Source of the DNA: Trissonchulus latispiculum
Taxonomy: Eukaryota > Nematoda > Enoplea > Enoplida > Ironidae
DNA: 64,000 nucleotides
Assembly: GCA_030248195.1 (NCBI GenBank)
Contig: JASAND010006515.1
Location: 20,035 to 84,034 of the forward strand
Direction of reading: 5' to 3'
Below the pieces are notes generated by a model. The model was not told the DNA's origin. It saw only the letters and a program-made list of their open reading frames with translations, and ran no database searches. Of the stretch, positions 23,690 to 36,116 are shown piece by piece. Every line of letters starts with the position of its first letter. Positions within the stretch are counted from its first letter, which is position 1. Made by a program: the position numbers and the translations under genes.

Positions 23690-24400
23690 AAAAATTACCA
23701 AGCTCATCATGCAAGAAGATCACCAAGCAGTACATCACTTTCGACCCAAGGCCACACTAGCTCGCATAAGAAAGAGATACTGGATTCCACAGGGATTGGC
23801 ACAAGTGAAGAAATTTCGTCATTGGCGTCATTACCAAAGGAAAGACTCACCAAGGCACCTGCGTGTCTGTCTGTATATACCAGTCTTGATTATATAGAGC
23901 CTTTGTATGTAAAGTCAGCCCAGTCTGAGCCCTACTCCAAGCGTTGGATCGGCATATTCACCTGCCTGTCTACAAAAGCGACTGAACACCGCTGAATCAG
24001 CACAGAATGCTATCAAGCGTTTCATCTCTAGGAGAAGCGCTCCGGTAACTTTCTTCTCAGACAATGCGAAATATTTCAAACGAGCCTCGGATATAGTACA
24101 TCATATATAGGATAATAGAATTCGACCATCAGCGCTGGAGAAGTTGGAAAGTTACCTTTCCAACAAGTGTATCATATGGAAATTCATTCCTGAGGAATCT
24201 CCACGGTTGGCGGGGTCTATGAACGATTGGTAGGCCTTGTCAAAAGAGGGCTACGGAAACTCCTTTGGAAAAGCAAGATCACGATCAGCAAGATCAGAGC
24301 AAAAGCAGAACATAACCTCGCCGAATAACCTAAGTGAATCCTACCGAAGGGTGTTTAACCGCCGTTGAAGAGCTAAAACTCAGATATTAGAAGAAACTAC
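23690..24400 (+). pseudogene. BEL/Pao retrotransposon integrase remnant
   Basis: Pieces of a BEL/Pao integrase appear in order but in shifting frames. VHHFRPKATLARIRKRYWIP near 23735 is the RYWIP region after the zinc-binding domain. LDYIEPLYVKS near 23885 and KRWIGIFTCLSTKA near 23940 are the first catalytic block. RRSAPVTFFSDNAKYFK near 24030 contains the second catalytic Asp (SDNA). WKFIPEESP and GLVKRGLRKLLWKSK near 24185-24280 correspond to the block with the catalytic Glu, here damaged. At least three frameshifts or stops make it non-functional. Upstream gag, protease and RT are not recognised. Confidence 0.75.
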
Positions 24401-25870
24401 CCCAAATTTGCTGAAAATTACACACTTAAAAATAGCTATCTACCTACCCAAAATATCTTAGAAAAGCCCTACTTACCGACTATACAATACTAACCACACA
24501 AAAACCTAACTAAAATGACACCCTAAAATGGTACAAAAAAGACCACGTTCACTTAAAAATGATTATGCTTGACAATGGGGGTGACCCCGAAATGCGTACA
24601 GAAGAGAAATGAGAAGTACAAGAACAAGGGAAATACAGACGAACTTTTCAATGCAAAACAAGGTAATGAATCCAACAAATTTTCACATGAAACAGTAATT
24701 AACAAATAACAATTTTTGGTTACGTATCCCCAAACAGCTACACCTACAAAAATACCCTAAACAATATCCCTAGGCCATAAAATGCGGTCCCTCGTTATGG
24801 TTGAAAATATAAAGGCCATAAAATTTTAGAGAAAGAGTCAGACGAAAAAGGAATAGACTGAATAAATTTTTAGAAGTTAACTAGAAGGCTCTACAGGGTC
24901 ACCATTGAGCGTATTAAGTTTTGAGAAGACGAAATAGTCACTATTTCAAAATGAGAATTGGACCAGTAAAGCATGCCGGACATACCGGACAGAGCGGACA
25001 ATTAAGACACGACTGGACTCTAGCTAAACAAAACACAAGACTGACTGACAAGCCACATAGGCAGCGAGAACGGTAGAGGGCCGTCAGAGCCAATCTATTG
25101 TTAGACTTGACTTATGACCCCCACTAAAATTAGACAAAAGAAAACAAGAGTGAGGAAGAGAAATTTGTAAATAAGGAGTGAGAGTGCATTGGTCTAAGGA
25201 AGGTTCACGTATGAAATGTAATTTCAATAGTACAGATATTGGATGTACGTTTTCAGATTTTAATTTTAAAACTGTTCTGACTTAAAGGTTAACATTAAAT
25301 GTTACTTTAAAAGTGTTTTGAATTAATTAAATTTAAATGAAATTTCAATTTTAAATATATTAAACTAAAATTTATATAAAATAGGAGTAGTTGCTGCTAC
25401 CCTTTAACTTACTTACGTTGCGATACAAAAACGCAATTTAAATTGGTAACGTAAAATAAATTCTGATTTAATTAATTTAATTTTAAAATTTTAGCTGGTA
25501 AGGGGAACCGAAAAAGTTTAATCATACACTGCACTGAAAATTGAAAATGGAGTTATACAGTAAACTTAGAAAAATCTAAGGATTACGGAAGTTTTGACAG
25601 AATAGACATTGAGACAAAAGAGGCCGCCACTTAAAGGTCAAATGTCATCCAAACAATAGATTGGCTTTAACGGCACCCAATCGCGAGAACTGGTTTTTGA
25701 GAAGTGGTGGTAGAATCTGATTGGATAAATTTAAGACCCTTTTAGAAAGAGAGAAGTTTCGAAAGACTCCCAGCAAAAATTGACATACATACAGCGCCAC
25801 CTAGTGGCTAGGCTGGCTGACAAATATACACATTATTTCAACATAAGCACAATAACAATTGTAATGAAAA
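24401..25870. repeat. non-coding dispersed repeat, related to 40100-41720
   Basis: Follows the BEL/Pao remnant. Segments shared in order with 40100-41720 include CCCTACTTACCGACTATACA (there CCCTACCTACCGAATATACA), a GATTGG stretch with AGACCC, and CAGCGCCACCTAGTGGCTA (there CAGCGCCACCTAGCAGCTA). It may be the 3' part or LTR of the BEL/Pao family. The ends are not defined. Confidence 0.45.
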
Positions 25871-27530
25871 GGCTTTCATTAATGGTTAAAATTGGTTGAA
25901 ATTGCTTATCTAGCTAATTGTATGAAGGAACGTGCAGAAGTCCAGTCAGTTGAAGATTTTTATATTTCATATGTTTCATCATATTTGCCAGAATCGAATG
26001 TTCAAACCCATATCTGTATAGATGTTTTGTATTTGAAGAAAATATCAGAATTGCCAGACAAAAATTGGTGGTTAATATCTTAGTTTATTACCCCAAAGGT
26101 TAAATTAATGATAGAAGTAGGATCATTCAAATACTTAGTAGAATTATCTCACCATCTAAAACACCAAGAATAACAATACGCATACATGGAATTAATAACC
26201 AAATCAAAATTTAAATAATTGGAATGAATTGGCAGGAGATCTAGTTGAAAAGTGGATACTCTTCTTTGATCTGAAATTGGTCCGGGATAGGACCTTTTCA
26301 TCCATATCGTCACCTATTATGGCTAAGAAATTCTTGCCAAAGCAATTTTGGTTCCTAATTACAGAAAAGAATTACGCAAATTTATTTTCAAACTCGTAGA
26401 AATTCTCTATACTGCAGTCTCAAGGCAATAAAATGCCACATATTGGAAGATAGTCTCTTAGGTAAGCTTAAGTTAGTTATATAGGTAGCTATTTAATATA
26501 AAATGAGTTTATAATTAGTTAGCTAGTGTTTATATGAATTAATTAGTAATAATTAGGCTTTAATTAGTTAATGTTTATAGTTTTTATCCAGAAAACAACT
26601 TAGGCTCATTGGAAGGGCAATTTTCTCCTGATTCCAAAAATACAATCCCCACCTTTCAACTCCAAAAAATGAGTGAGCTATTAGCAAAAATGTTTTAATA
26701 AGATTACTTCTAATTTCGTAATCTTACCTTTCTGAAAAGGTGTACCTCATAATTTGGTCCCCACCCACCTTTGTGTTAACTTAGTAGTTAGTAGTTAGTA
26801 GTGGGAGTACTACTACGCCCATTCACTCTTTATACGTGAGGCTTGTCCTAACTTGAACTCCTGTTTGGGCCAAGAAGCCAGGAGAGAATTGCCTCTCCAG
26901 AAAAGAGTTAGTACACACTTTTTGTGTACATAGGTAGGTCCGGAGGGGGCTTAGCCTCCTCCGTAATAATTTGAAATTAACGAGAATTAACGAAATAGGT
27001 TATAACATACGTAGAATAATATTCTGTAATTAGTTGTAGCTAGAAAATTACATACGAATTTTTATGCACATTTTTTAGGCAATTGCTCCCTCAGTCCTTG
27101 GTCTTTTGAGGACACTGAATTTCTAGCAATAGAGAGCAATTGCTGCTAAGGTTGCTGTGTTGGCTTCTCTTGTTTGTGGCCAATTGTTTATCTGAAATTT
27201 CAAAGTAGGGGCCCAGGACAAGAGAAACCAAAGAAAATTAACAAATTAAGAACAGACGTATAAATTCTGCCCAAAGATGGCACTTAAAATTATTTTTCCC
27301 ATAATCGGCCGGGAATGGCCGGATTTTTAAGCCCCTTTTTAACCTGATCGGAGAAGTCAAAGTTTGGATTCGAAACTTCCCCCTTTGGTTACGTTTACAT
27401 GTTAACCAAAATTTTACAAAATTTCAAAGTTTCGCACCCCAAAATTAATCAGAAAAGTGGTCAGCTGGGGGCAATATTTCGCCGTTATCGTTAATCTTCC
27501 CCTGGCTGACCACCAGGCTCAAAAAGAGCC
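25871..27530. other. no assigned gene
   Basis: An open stretch of 63 codons at 25892-26083 is not recognised. Otherwise A/T-rich, with a GTTAGTAGTTAGTAG run near 26785 and a small palindrome GTACACACTTTTTGTGTAC near 26911. A segment near 27460-27530 leads into the LTR start at 27548. Confidence 0.35.
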
Positions 27531-28277
27531 AGCTAAGGACGGAGGAATGTGATGTCTGGATCTTCTAGTGTTAAAGGTGGCAAGCTTCTAGAAAGCTCTA
27601 GAACTTTCTAGAAGCTTTGCCTTAATTTCAAAGCCACACCGACGGAATTGCGCTGTCACTGGGCTGTCAGAGAGCTGTCAGCCCAGTCCCCAAATTTTGA
27701 GACTCACTCAGTGTTCGCTGAGGGCCGACCGAGAGCGGTCGGCCAAACTTTCTCTCTCCAAGCACGCATCTCTACAGTGGGCTGTGGCTTTGCAGCAACT
27801 GAAATTCTAGGAAAAATCTAGGAACTTTTCTGGCCTTCGGGCCAGAAACGGAATTGAGTTATCCACGCGAACACTAACAAGTGAGGGGCCTTAGGGTCTT
27901 CTATACCCGGCTCAAATACACTGTCTAGGCCAAAAAATTAGGAATTTTACATTGTTGGCCTTCGGGCCTATTTTCTATATTATGTGCCTTTTAGCCTTCG
28001 GGCCCTTTTTCCTTTATGCGGCCAAAGGGCCATTATTTTTATTATCAGCCAAGCCACGACCTACGGGCCACATTTTATATCGTAGGGCCCCCGTAGCCAT
28101 GGGGATTTGCGACATAACGGGATTTTGAGTGGGGACCCACCCCTAAGATTGAGATAGAGGGCCCCTTAATTACGACCCTAATTTATTAATTTAGTCACAG
28201 GGATGTTTTCACCCCACAGCCGGCAACTAGGTGTTGCCGGCCATATTCTGTAATGAAGGCACTCAAGATTCTAAAAT
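27531..28277 (+). mobile_element. old LTR start with the 3' end of a related Ty3/gypsy pol, opposite orientation to the intact copy
   Basis: At 27531-27554 the + strand reads P-A-K-D-G-G-M-stop, followed at once by TGTGATGTC. The intact element at 28283-32939 has the same pol terminus, polypurine tract and LTR start (TGTGATGTC) on the - strand. This therefore marks the pol-end/3'-LTR junction of a second, related element facing right. The LTR body then differs from the intact copy. It contains several CCTTCGGGCC repeats and a GCCGGCAACTAGGTGTTGCCGGC hairpin near 28221. Its right end is not identified and may lie beyond the younger insertion. Confidence 0.55.
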
Positions 28278-28282
28278 CACTG
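28278..28282. repeat. target-site duplication CACTG (left)
   Basis: CACTG directly precedes the left LTR and is repeated at 32940-32944 directly after the right LTR. Five bases is the usual size for Ty3/gypsy integration. Confidence 0.9.
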
Positions 28283-28466
28283 TGTAAAGGCTCCTCAGTA
28301 GATCAACCAGACCGTTTACTGATTGACTGGCGATTTCACATAATCACAACGGTTTATATAGCATCAACCTAATTTGCATACGTTTAACAGACAACACGGA
28401 ATATGCAAATTAGTTAACAACTGAATGGCATAGTCAGAATGCGGTTTTCGTTATCAAGACATCACA
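28283..28466 (-). repeat. 3' LTR (184 bp) of the Ty3/gypsy element
   Basis: Begins TGTAAAGGCTCC and ends GACATCACA on the + strand, so it starts TGTGATGTC and ends TTTACA in element orientation. It matches 32756-32939 base for base by eye. It contains TTTATATA near the middle, a possible promoter element. Confidence 0.92.
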
Positions 28467-29178
28467 TTCCTCCGTCCTTAGCTGGAACTTCCGACTGACC
28501 ACAAGGATCAAATTTGTCCGGAGGGCGACGATTCCTCGTAGGGTTCCTACGTGGAATCGGAGCAGGAGAGGGCGGAAGATGTTCAGAACTGGCTAAAAGA
28601 GGATCGATGTCGTCAGGCTTTCGTTTGGGTGTGTCGGCCGAAATGGCTTCGGCAGCACGAATCTGATCGGTATGACAGCGAACAACGTTCCCATGATCGG
28701 TTTGGGCTTGGTAAGAAACAGGACCGGTAGGACGGATGATTTTCCCTCGGATCCATTTGTCTGCCCCATAGGAGTGTTGTCGGATCCAAACGTCGTCATC
28801 AGTTTTGAATGAACGAGGTTTTGATTTGTGACCATGATGCGTCTTCTGCTGCTGTTGTCGTCTAAGAACGGTGTCTTCAACTGATGGACGTAAAAGGTCC
28901 AACCTAGTGCGCAGCCGTCTACCAACCATTAGCATTGCAGGAGTTTCGGACGTTGTTGACTGCGGAGTGTTTCGGTAAGAAATCAGAAAATTAGCGAGGT
29001 GATGAGCCAAATCTCCTCCGTCCTTGGACATGGATTTCATGGATCGTTTGAATGTCTGGACTAACCGTTCTGCAGCGCCATTAGAGCTAGGATGATAGGG
29101 AGAAGTTCGAGTATGCTGAATCCCATTTGCTGAAGTATCAAATTTATAGTATCCCATTTGCTGAAGTATCAAAATCAA
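28462..29178 (-). pseudogene. Ty3/gypsy integrase C-terminal part (frameshifted from the rest of pol)
   Basis: Contains NGIQHTRTSPYHPSSNGAAE, with the third catalytic acidic residue (Glu) of the D,D-35-E integrase core. Next come FLISYRNTPQSTT and a C-terminal domain with DDVWIRQHSYG and KWIRGKI, typical of Ty3/gypsy integrases. It ends PAKDGGM at the polypurine tract. I see no chromodomain. It is out of frame with the upstream integrase because of a local duplication at 29128-29176, where CCCATTTGCTGAAGTATCAAA occurs twice. The first ~12 residues of this frame come from the duplicated segment and are not real protein. Confidence 0.85.
28467..28479 (-). other. polypurine tract
   Basis: AAGGACGGAGGAA in element orientation, directly adjoining the 3' LTR. 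This is where plus-strand DNA synthesis is expected to prime. The same purine run is present at 27535-27547 next to the older LTR. Confidence 0.75.
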
Positions 29179-31127
29179 AAAGTTTCAAATTCGCTTGAAA
29201 TAAACTGTGGGCCGTTATCGGAAACCAACTGCTTCGGTAGACCCCATTGGGCAAATAACTTCCGTAGAACCGCAATAGTTCGGCTAGCAGTCGTAGAATT
29301 CATTTGAACCACCTCTGGCCACTTTGAATGGGCATCAACCACTATCAACCAGGAGGTTCCAAGGAATGGTCCCGCAAAGTCAATGTGGACACGTTGCCAT
29401 GGCTTGCAGGGATAGTCCCAAGGATGGAGATCGGCTTTGGCTGGATCGTTCCGGTTGGCTTGACAGGGATTACAGGCGCCAACCATCTTTTCAATTGCGA
29501 GATCACATTTTGGCCACCACACGTAGGAACGAGCCAGTGCCTTCATTTTCACGACACCAGGATGAGAGCAATGAAGCACCTTCAGAACCAAAGGCTGAAG
29601 CTGTGTTGGAATGATGACCCGTGAACCCCATAAGATGCAACCCTGTTCAGTAGTGAGTTCATCTTTCCGGTGATGAAAAGGTTTCAGATCATCTCCTGGG
29701 TTCGATGGCCAACCATCAGTAATGCATCTGGTCACCTTACTCAGAATTGGATCTTTCCGGGTGGCATCCGCAATACGAGCAGCATCCAGCAAGGTGTGCT
29801 CGATCTGAAGCACATGAAATTGAGCAGCACCAATGTCGGACGGTTCTGAAGGTGGCTTATCGAGTAGCAACCGGGACAGCACATCTGCGTTGGCATGTTC
29901 TGATGTTGGCCGAAATTTGATGTCATACAGATAACCCATAAGAAACAACGCCCACCGCTTTATGCGGTTTGCAGCTGTTTCTGGTATCCCTTTGGCAGGA
30001 TTGAAGATTGTGATCAATGGCTGATGATCAGTCACCAGCTGGAATCTTCGACCGTAAAGGTACAATCGGAATTTCTGGACACCATACACGATGCTAAGCG
30101 CTTCTCGTTCTATCTGAGAATAGTTGCGCTCAGCTTGGCTCAAGGACCTGGAGACGGCGGCAATTGGGCGATCTGATCCATCGGGCAGAATGTATGACAG
30201 AACTGCGCCAATACCTGTTTTTGACGCATCACAATCTAATTTTAGTGGCTTCTCAGGATCATAGTGAACCAGCAAATCGGCCGATGCCAACTTGTCCTTG
30301 ATCGTATTGAAGGCATTTCGCTGTTCCGGGCCGAATACGAATGGTTCGTTGGCCCGTCGCAGACAGTTCAGCGGTTCTGCCAGGGTTGCTAAGTGCGGGA
30401 TGTACTTAGCGTAGTAATTAACGGCACCCAGAAATGATTGAACCTCTCCCAGGTTGGTAGGTTCTGGCATTTGCGCAATACTTTCCACTTTGGAAGGGCG
30501 AGGCCGTATGCCATCCTGATCAATCACATGTCCCAAGTATTCCATCGATTCCTTCAGAAAGCTACATTTGATCAGCTTCCCCCGGAGTCCATGGCGTTCC
30601 AGTCGTCAGAGCACTTCCTCCAATCGGACAAGATGTTCTTCGATCGTCTTCCCAGATATCAGGATGTCATCGATATACCAGACTACGCCTGGAATACCAT
30701 GAAGGATCATGTCCATGATGGACTGGAATATAGCTGGACTGGAGGCAATCCCAAACGGCAGGCGAAGCCAACGGTATAGACCACGATGTGTGTTGATGGT
30801 TGTGAGTTTCTTGGATTCTTCATCTAAAGGAATCTGAGTGAAGGCTTGGCTGATGTCGATCTTGGAGAAATAGACTCCCCCATTCATCGCACGGAAGCAG
30901 TCTTCTGGTCTGGGAAGAGGATGCTGGGTGATCTGTAGCTGCGGATTAACAGTGACTTTGTAATCACCGCAGAGGCGAATGTCGTTATCGGACTTCAGCA
31001 TCCGGTTTGAGAGTGAGACGAGCTTCAAGGTCAATGGCCTTCCCCAGTCCTGACTTGAAGACAGTGTCCCGGAAGTGTGACAGAAGCCTCTCCACCCGAA
31101 CAGCTGGCGGGAGAGGCTGAACCGCAT
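29175..31127 (-). pseudogene. Ty3/gypsy reverse transcriptase - RNase H - integrase (interrupted)
   Basis: RT: DIRLCGDYKVTVN, FSKIDISQAFTQIPLDEESK, LPFGIASSPAIFQ and the catalytic YIDDIL. The same frame continues past a TGA at 30606-30608 to EYLGHVIDQDGI and SFLGAVNYYAKYIP. RNase H: LDCDASKTGIGAVL, QIEREALSIVYG and TDHQPL supply the acidic residues. Integrase: a HCSHPG, then ACNPCQ zinc-binding H-H-C-C motif, then HIDFAGPF and VSDNGPQF with the two catalytic Asp. The frame is lost after SEFETF at the duplication near 29150. At its upstream end the frame joins the protease frame at about 31000 with the expected ~40 residues of the RT N-terminal region missing, so the reverse transcriptase is incomplete as well as interrupted. 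Confidence 0.9.
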
Positions 31128-31509
31128 AGACTGAGGAACCAGTTTGGCCAGTGAGCTTCTTCAACCAGTTGTTTCCAAAGAACGCACGAATCCAGCTTCT
31201 GCCCATGAGTGACGGAACCTGCTCCGCCACAACATAGAGCTGAAGTGACTTGGATTCCGAACCAATAGAAGCATTGACCTTGGCACGGCCAGCTACCCGA
31301 AAACTGTGGCCCGTTGCAGAGTTGAAACCCAGTGGTGTTGAAGAGTATCGGATCCCCAGGGTTCTGGCAAGGTTCACAGAAATGAGAGTGACCGGGGAAC
31401 CAGTGTCAACCTCAAAGCTGACAATGGTTCCTTGGATCCTGGCGGGGACCAGAGGCCGGGAATCTGCGACACAGTCGTTGGTAGTTGACTGGATACAGTG
31501 GATATCCAA
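30985..31509 (-). pseudogene. Ty3/gypsy aspartic protease and start of RT
   Basis: FEVDTGSPVTLIS carries the D-T/S-G catalytic motif, and LMGRSWIR is the usual second half of the retroviral-type protease fold. The protein would act as a homodimer cleaving Gag-Pol. The frame overlaps the end of gag and is in the -1 register relative to it, consistent with ribosomal frameshifting. It continues to GKAIDLEARLTLKPDAE and then runs into a stop where the RT N-terminal segment should follow. I interpret this as a deletion joint near 30995-31010. Confidence 0.85.
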
Positions 31510-32390
31510 GGTAGACTCTGTCGGATCAATGTGTGATACCGGACGGCGTTGACTTTACCCTGTCGTCGGCGATCACCGCGAGCCTGGCAAGGTTTTGACT
31601 GCTTGGAATTTCCCTGGCAGGCTGCGGCAATGTGGCCGGTTTTCTCGCAGCTGTGGCATGTTGAACTTCGGAATCGGCAATCGTTTCTCCAGTGGCCGGT
31701 TTTCCCACAGGAGCGGCACGCTGATGTGGGCGATGACTTTCCCGTCTGCACCTTTGCTGAGCCGGATACCGACCTGGAGGGACCTTCTTTGGCAGCCCAG
31801 TGGACACCTGGAGAGTTCAAGCCTTGCGAGCCCAATGGCTTGGTCTCCTGCATATCCCGTTCTGCCAGTTCTTGGGCCTGGGCAACCTGGATTGCTCTGG
31901 AAAGTGTGAGGGATTCCGGCTCTTCAGTGTAGAATCGGGTCTTCACCTTCTCCGATCGAAGACCGGCTACGAAAATGTCCCGGAGACGTTCTTCCAGTGG
32001 ATCCAGTTGACTGTTCCCAAACCGGCAGAACTTGGACTGAGCACGGATGGCCGCGATGTATTCTGGGATAGACTGGTCTGGCTGCTGAGTGATGCGGTGA
32101 AGCTTGCAGCGCTCGGCAATAGCACTGGGCTCTGGTTCCCAATGCTTGAGGAGCAAGCTAACCAGGGAACTGTAGTCCTTCTGATCCGGCGTGTCTGGAG
32201 CTGTGAGGCTGATCAACAGCTTCAGAGAAGTTGGTCCAATGGAGCTGAGGAGCGTGGCTTTCTTCTTGGCTTCATCTGTGATACCACTCGCCAGAAACCA
32301 TTGATCCAAGGCGTAGGCATAGTTGGAGAAATCCCAAGTAGTGGGATTGAACTCCCCAATGCCAAGTTGAGCGACCACTGAATGAGACAT
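31374..32390 (-). CDS. gag: Ty3/gypsy Gag polyprotein with two CCHC zinc knuckles
   Basis: An intact 338-codon frame starting MSHSVVAQLG. The first ~170 residues have a retrotransposon capsid-like pattern (DQWFLASGI, KLLISLTAP, DIFVAGLRSEKVK). Two zinc knuckles of the form C-X2-C-X4-H-X4-C follow at residues 225-238 (CRSCGKTGHWRNDC) and 245-258 (CHSCEKTGHIAAAC). Gag forms the particle that packages the element RNA, and the knuckles bind nucleic acid. Downstream of residue ~280 the frame overlaps the protease frame, so the last part may be read only as Gag tail. No break is visible, in contrast to pol. Confidence 0.88.
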   Translation of the reverse strand: MSHSVVAQLGIGEFNPTTWDFSNYAYALDQWFLASGITDEAKKKATLLSSIGPTSLKLLISLTAPDTPDQKDYSSLVSLLLKHWEPEPSAIAERCKLHRITQQPDQSIPEYIAAIRAQSKFCRFGNSQLDPLEERLRDIFVAGLRSEKVKTRFYTEEPESLTLSRAIQVAQAQELAERDMQETKPLGSQGLNSPGVHWAAKEGPSRSVSGSAKVQTGKSSPTSACRSCGKTGHWRNDCRFRSSTCHSCEKTGHIAAACQGNSKQSKPCQARGDRRRQGKVNAVRYHTLIRQSLPWISTVSSQLPTTVSQIPGLWSPPGSKEPLSALRLTLVPRSLSFL

Positions 32391-32399
32391 CCGACTTCT

Positions 32400-32690
32400 A
32401 GCTCTTCAGAATGGGGCCGCAGGAGGCAGGCAGTTCAGAGCAGACTCTGCAACAAGCCTGTTGGGAATCGCCTTCAATGGTGTCTTCGGTGGTTCTGTAT
32501 TCTTCCGGAATGAGGCCGTAGGAGTAGGCAGTTCAGAGCAATAGAAGACTCTGAACAACCTGTGGGGAATCGTCTTCTTGGCTTCTTCCGACCAGCGGAT
32601 CGTGATTCTTCCGGAATGAGGCCGTAGGAGTAGGCAGTTCAGAGCAATAGAAGGCTCTGAACAAACCTGTGGGGAATCGTCTTCTTTACC
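32400..32690 (-). repeat. ~100-bp tandem repeats in the retrotransposon leader
   Basis: Three units between the 5' LTR and gag. GAGGCCGTAGGAGTAGGCAG and TTCAGAGCAATAGAAG, then CTGTGGGGAATCGTCTTC, recur at about 32510 and 32615. A more diverged unit starts near 32410. They may influence packaging or translation, but nothing in the sequence tests that. Confidence 0.7.
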
Positions 32691-32738
32691 TGGATATGGT
32701 CTCTTCGAAGTCTTCGGCCAATGAGGCTTCTCCGGCAG

Positions 32739-32754
32739 ATTCGTCTCGTCGCCA
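32739..32754 (-). other. candidate primer-binding site
   Basis: One base inside the 5' LTR, in element orientation, the sequence is TGGCGACGAGACGAAT. It starts with TGG, as expected for complementarity to a tRNA 3' CCA end. I cannot assign the tRNA. Confidence 0.5.
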
Positions 32755-32755
32755 A

Positions 32756-32939
32756 TGTAAAGGCTCCTCAGTAGATCAACCAGACCGTTTACTGATTGAC
32801 TGGCGATTTCACATAATCACAACGGTTTATATAGCATCAACCTAATTTGCATACGTTTAACAGACAACACGGAATATGCAAATTAGTTAACAACTGAATG
32901 GCATAGTCAGAATGCGGTTTTCGTTATCAAGACATCACA
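32756..32939 (-). repeat. 5' LTR (184 bp) of the Ty3/gypsy element
   Basis: Same sequence as 28283-28466 by eye. It is followed by the right copy of the target duplication, CACTG at 32940-32944. Transcription of the element would start here and run leftward. Confidence 0.92.
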
Positions 32940-32944
32940 CACTG

Positions 32945-34526
<1,582 letters not shown>

Positions 34527-34673
34527 AAAAACAGTCTTGAAATTAACAACATGAGTTCGGTTGGTCACTTAGAATATGGTTTTTGGTTGATGATTCGAGT
34601 TAGTGAGGTTATATGGGTAATTGGCCAGCATCTTGAACGGCAGCATGCAGGACACAATAATGACCCTGAAATA
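34527..34673 (+). repeat. left direct repeat (~147 bp) flanking a G+C-richer block
   Basis: Starts AAAAACAGTCTTGAAATTAA and ends ACCCTGAAATA. A nearly identical copy lies at 36117-36263, with only a few differences (for example CTTAGAATATGG versus CTTGAAATATGG). It lacks TG...CA ends, so it is not a typical LTR. Confidence 0.9.
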
Positions 34674-36116
34674 CCTGTTTTGCCATCATTGCCGCTGGCA
34701 TGGCTTGTCATGCGCACTTTGGCTCAGGCAGGCCGTCGCAACGCATCTTTGCACGTGTATAAACAACCCAGGCAGTCCCTATTGCCGTGGGTCCTCAAGA
34801 AGCTTTCACCCCTAAGGACTACTTACTCCCCTCGCCAGAGCGGGACCTCTGACTAGAAACCACCACTTTCGTGGCTTGTATTCCGTCAGAGTTTTCCGAA
34901 AGGTCGTATGCCTAGCCCACGTGAGGATAGTCGCAGGCCTACCCCTCGCCTTCGCCCAGCCTAACGACACAGATCCAGCAATCAACAGTAAGTGTGTCAC
35001 CCACTGCAGGCCTGCATCGCCAGCTAACTACCCGCAGCTAAAGTCTCGCGTCAACCTGCATGTTATCCGGTACACCTACAATCCCGGGCAGGTCCGACGG
35101 TCCTCAACCCACGGATAGCCAGTTCTCTAGCCTCGACCTCCAACGAAGAGGCCAAGACCGCTCAAGCAAGTAGCACGAGAACCTAGGCTTGGAGTGGAAA
35201 GTTCCGCAACGACGGAGGGCAGTGGCTAACTGCCTTTATACGCCGATACACGAACCCTTCCACCCGAGCTTCGTAGAGACAGGATTTGCCCCTAATCCAA
35301 CTCTACTTTTCAGCATAGACCCGTCGGTCTGGGGGAATCAGGGTTTTATGACAGGGTTTGGCTACCCCTTTAGTCACCTGAACCCCCTCGTTTCAGTTTG
35401 GGAGTGATTTCTTGCACCAAGCTACTCCGCGCCTGCCCCTTTTATGGAGGCATCCCCGCCGCAGCAGGTTGCATGCATGCGCATATCTCCCCCGGCAAAG
35501 CAAGCAACCGGCAATGGCCGATAGCCAAGGCTATCGGCTGGAGACAGCATTTAGTATTACTACATACCGTACAGGTTCCTCCGGTTATGGGTTCGCCAAG
35601 CAAGTTACGGTATATAGTTTCGGGCTGGGGACAATCAGCCTTCTAGTCCCACCGGTACCACCTCCCCTCCGCGAAGGAGGTTCGGCGCCTTTCGGAACCC
35701 CCGGCGAGACGTCAGGCCGATCCGCCCCATGTTTCAGATTGTTTAAGGTCCAGCTTCACAGCCAGACCGGTTTCACCTACTACTTCGCCACGTTGCCAGT
35801 TGGAGAACCCAACCTATTTCGGCACCGCGCCCAGAAGTTCCACTTGGTGGCATCGTAGGCTAGCACTAAGCCAGGTGTATATCAGATCCATCCCAAAGGA
35901 ACTTCTTCGAAATACCCATGTCCACCGCGCGCTCCACCTGGGCACTCCACGTACTCAGTAGTACGCTTCGCACAAGCAGCCGCTTTCGGCAAGACTTAGC
36001 ACCTTAAAAGACCGAACCTCCGGCAGGCAAGACCGAAGTCTTACCCTTGCAAGCAACCGAGAAGCACGACTTTTACTTCCACCAAAAACTTTACTTTACT
36101 TTACCACTTTACTGCC
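34674..36116. other. G+C-richer block of unknown nature between direct repeats
   Basis: About 1.44 kb with clearly higher G+C than its surroundings and many short hairpins: CCGATAGCCAAGGCTATCGG near 35518, ATACCGTA paired with TACGGTAT near 35565-35612, and GTTGGAGAACCCAAC near 35798. The longest frame is 148 codons at 35412-35858 (includes YRTGSSGYGFAKQVTVYSFG and FTYYFATLPVGEPNLF). I recognise no domain. The hairpin density suggests structured RNA or an unknown mobile element. I tried and failed to place it as rRNA, tRNA or a group I/II intron from remembered motifs. It ends with repeated TTTACTTTAC next to the right direct repeat. Confidence 0.4.

Larger units (their letters stand above)
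28283..32939 (-). mobile_element. complete-length Ty3/gypsy LTR retrotransposon (Mag-like), recent but defective
   Basis: A 4,657-bp element bounded by 184-bp LTRs that look identical, with TG...CA ends and a CACTG duplication on both sides. Order in element orientation: 5' LTR, primer site, ~360-bp leader with tandem repeats, gag with two CCHC knuckles, protease, RT, RNase H, integrase, polypurine tract, 3' LTR. There is no env or chromodomain. Two CCHC knuckles and the integrase wording suggest the Mag/SURL side of Ty3/gypsy (inference). Pol has lost the N-terminal RT segment near 31000, has a TGA at 30606-30608 and a duplication frameshift at 29128-29176. It could be mobilised only by proteins supplied from elsewhere. 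Confidence 0.93.

Noticed and set aside
29324..32381. Open frames on the + strand inside the retrotransposon
   Set aside because: They are antisense to recognised gag, protease, RT and integrase.
34674..36116. Organellar or nuclear rRNA fragment
   Set aside because: Some words loosely resemble large-subunit rRNA complements, but no conserved helix or ordered set of universal motifs could be placed.
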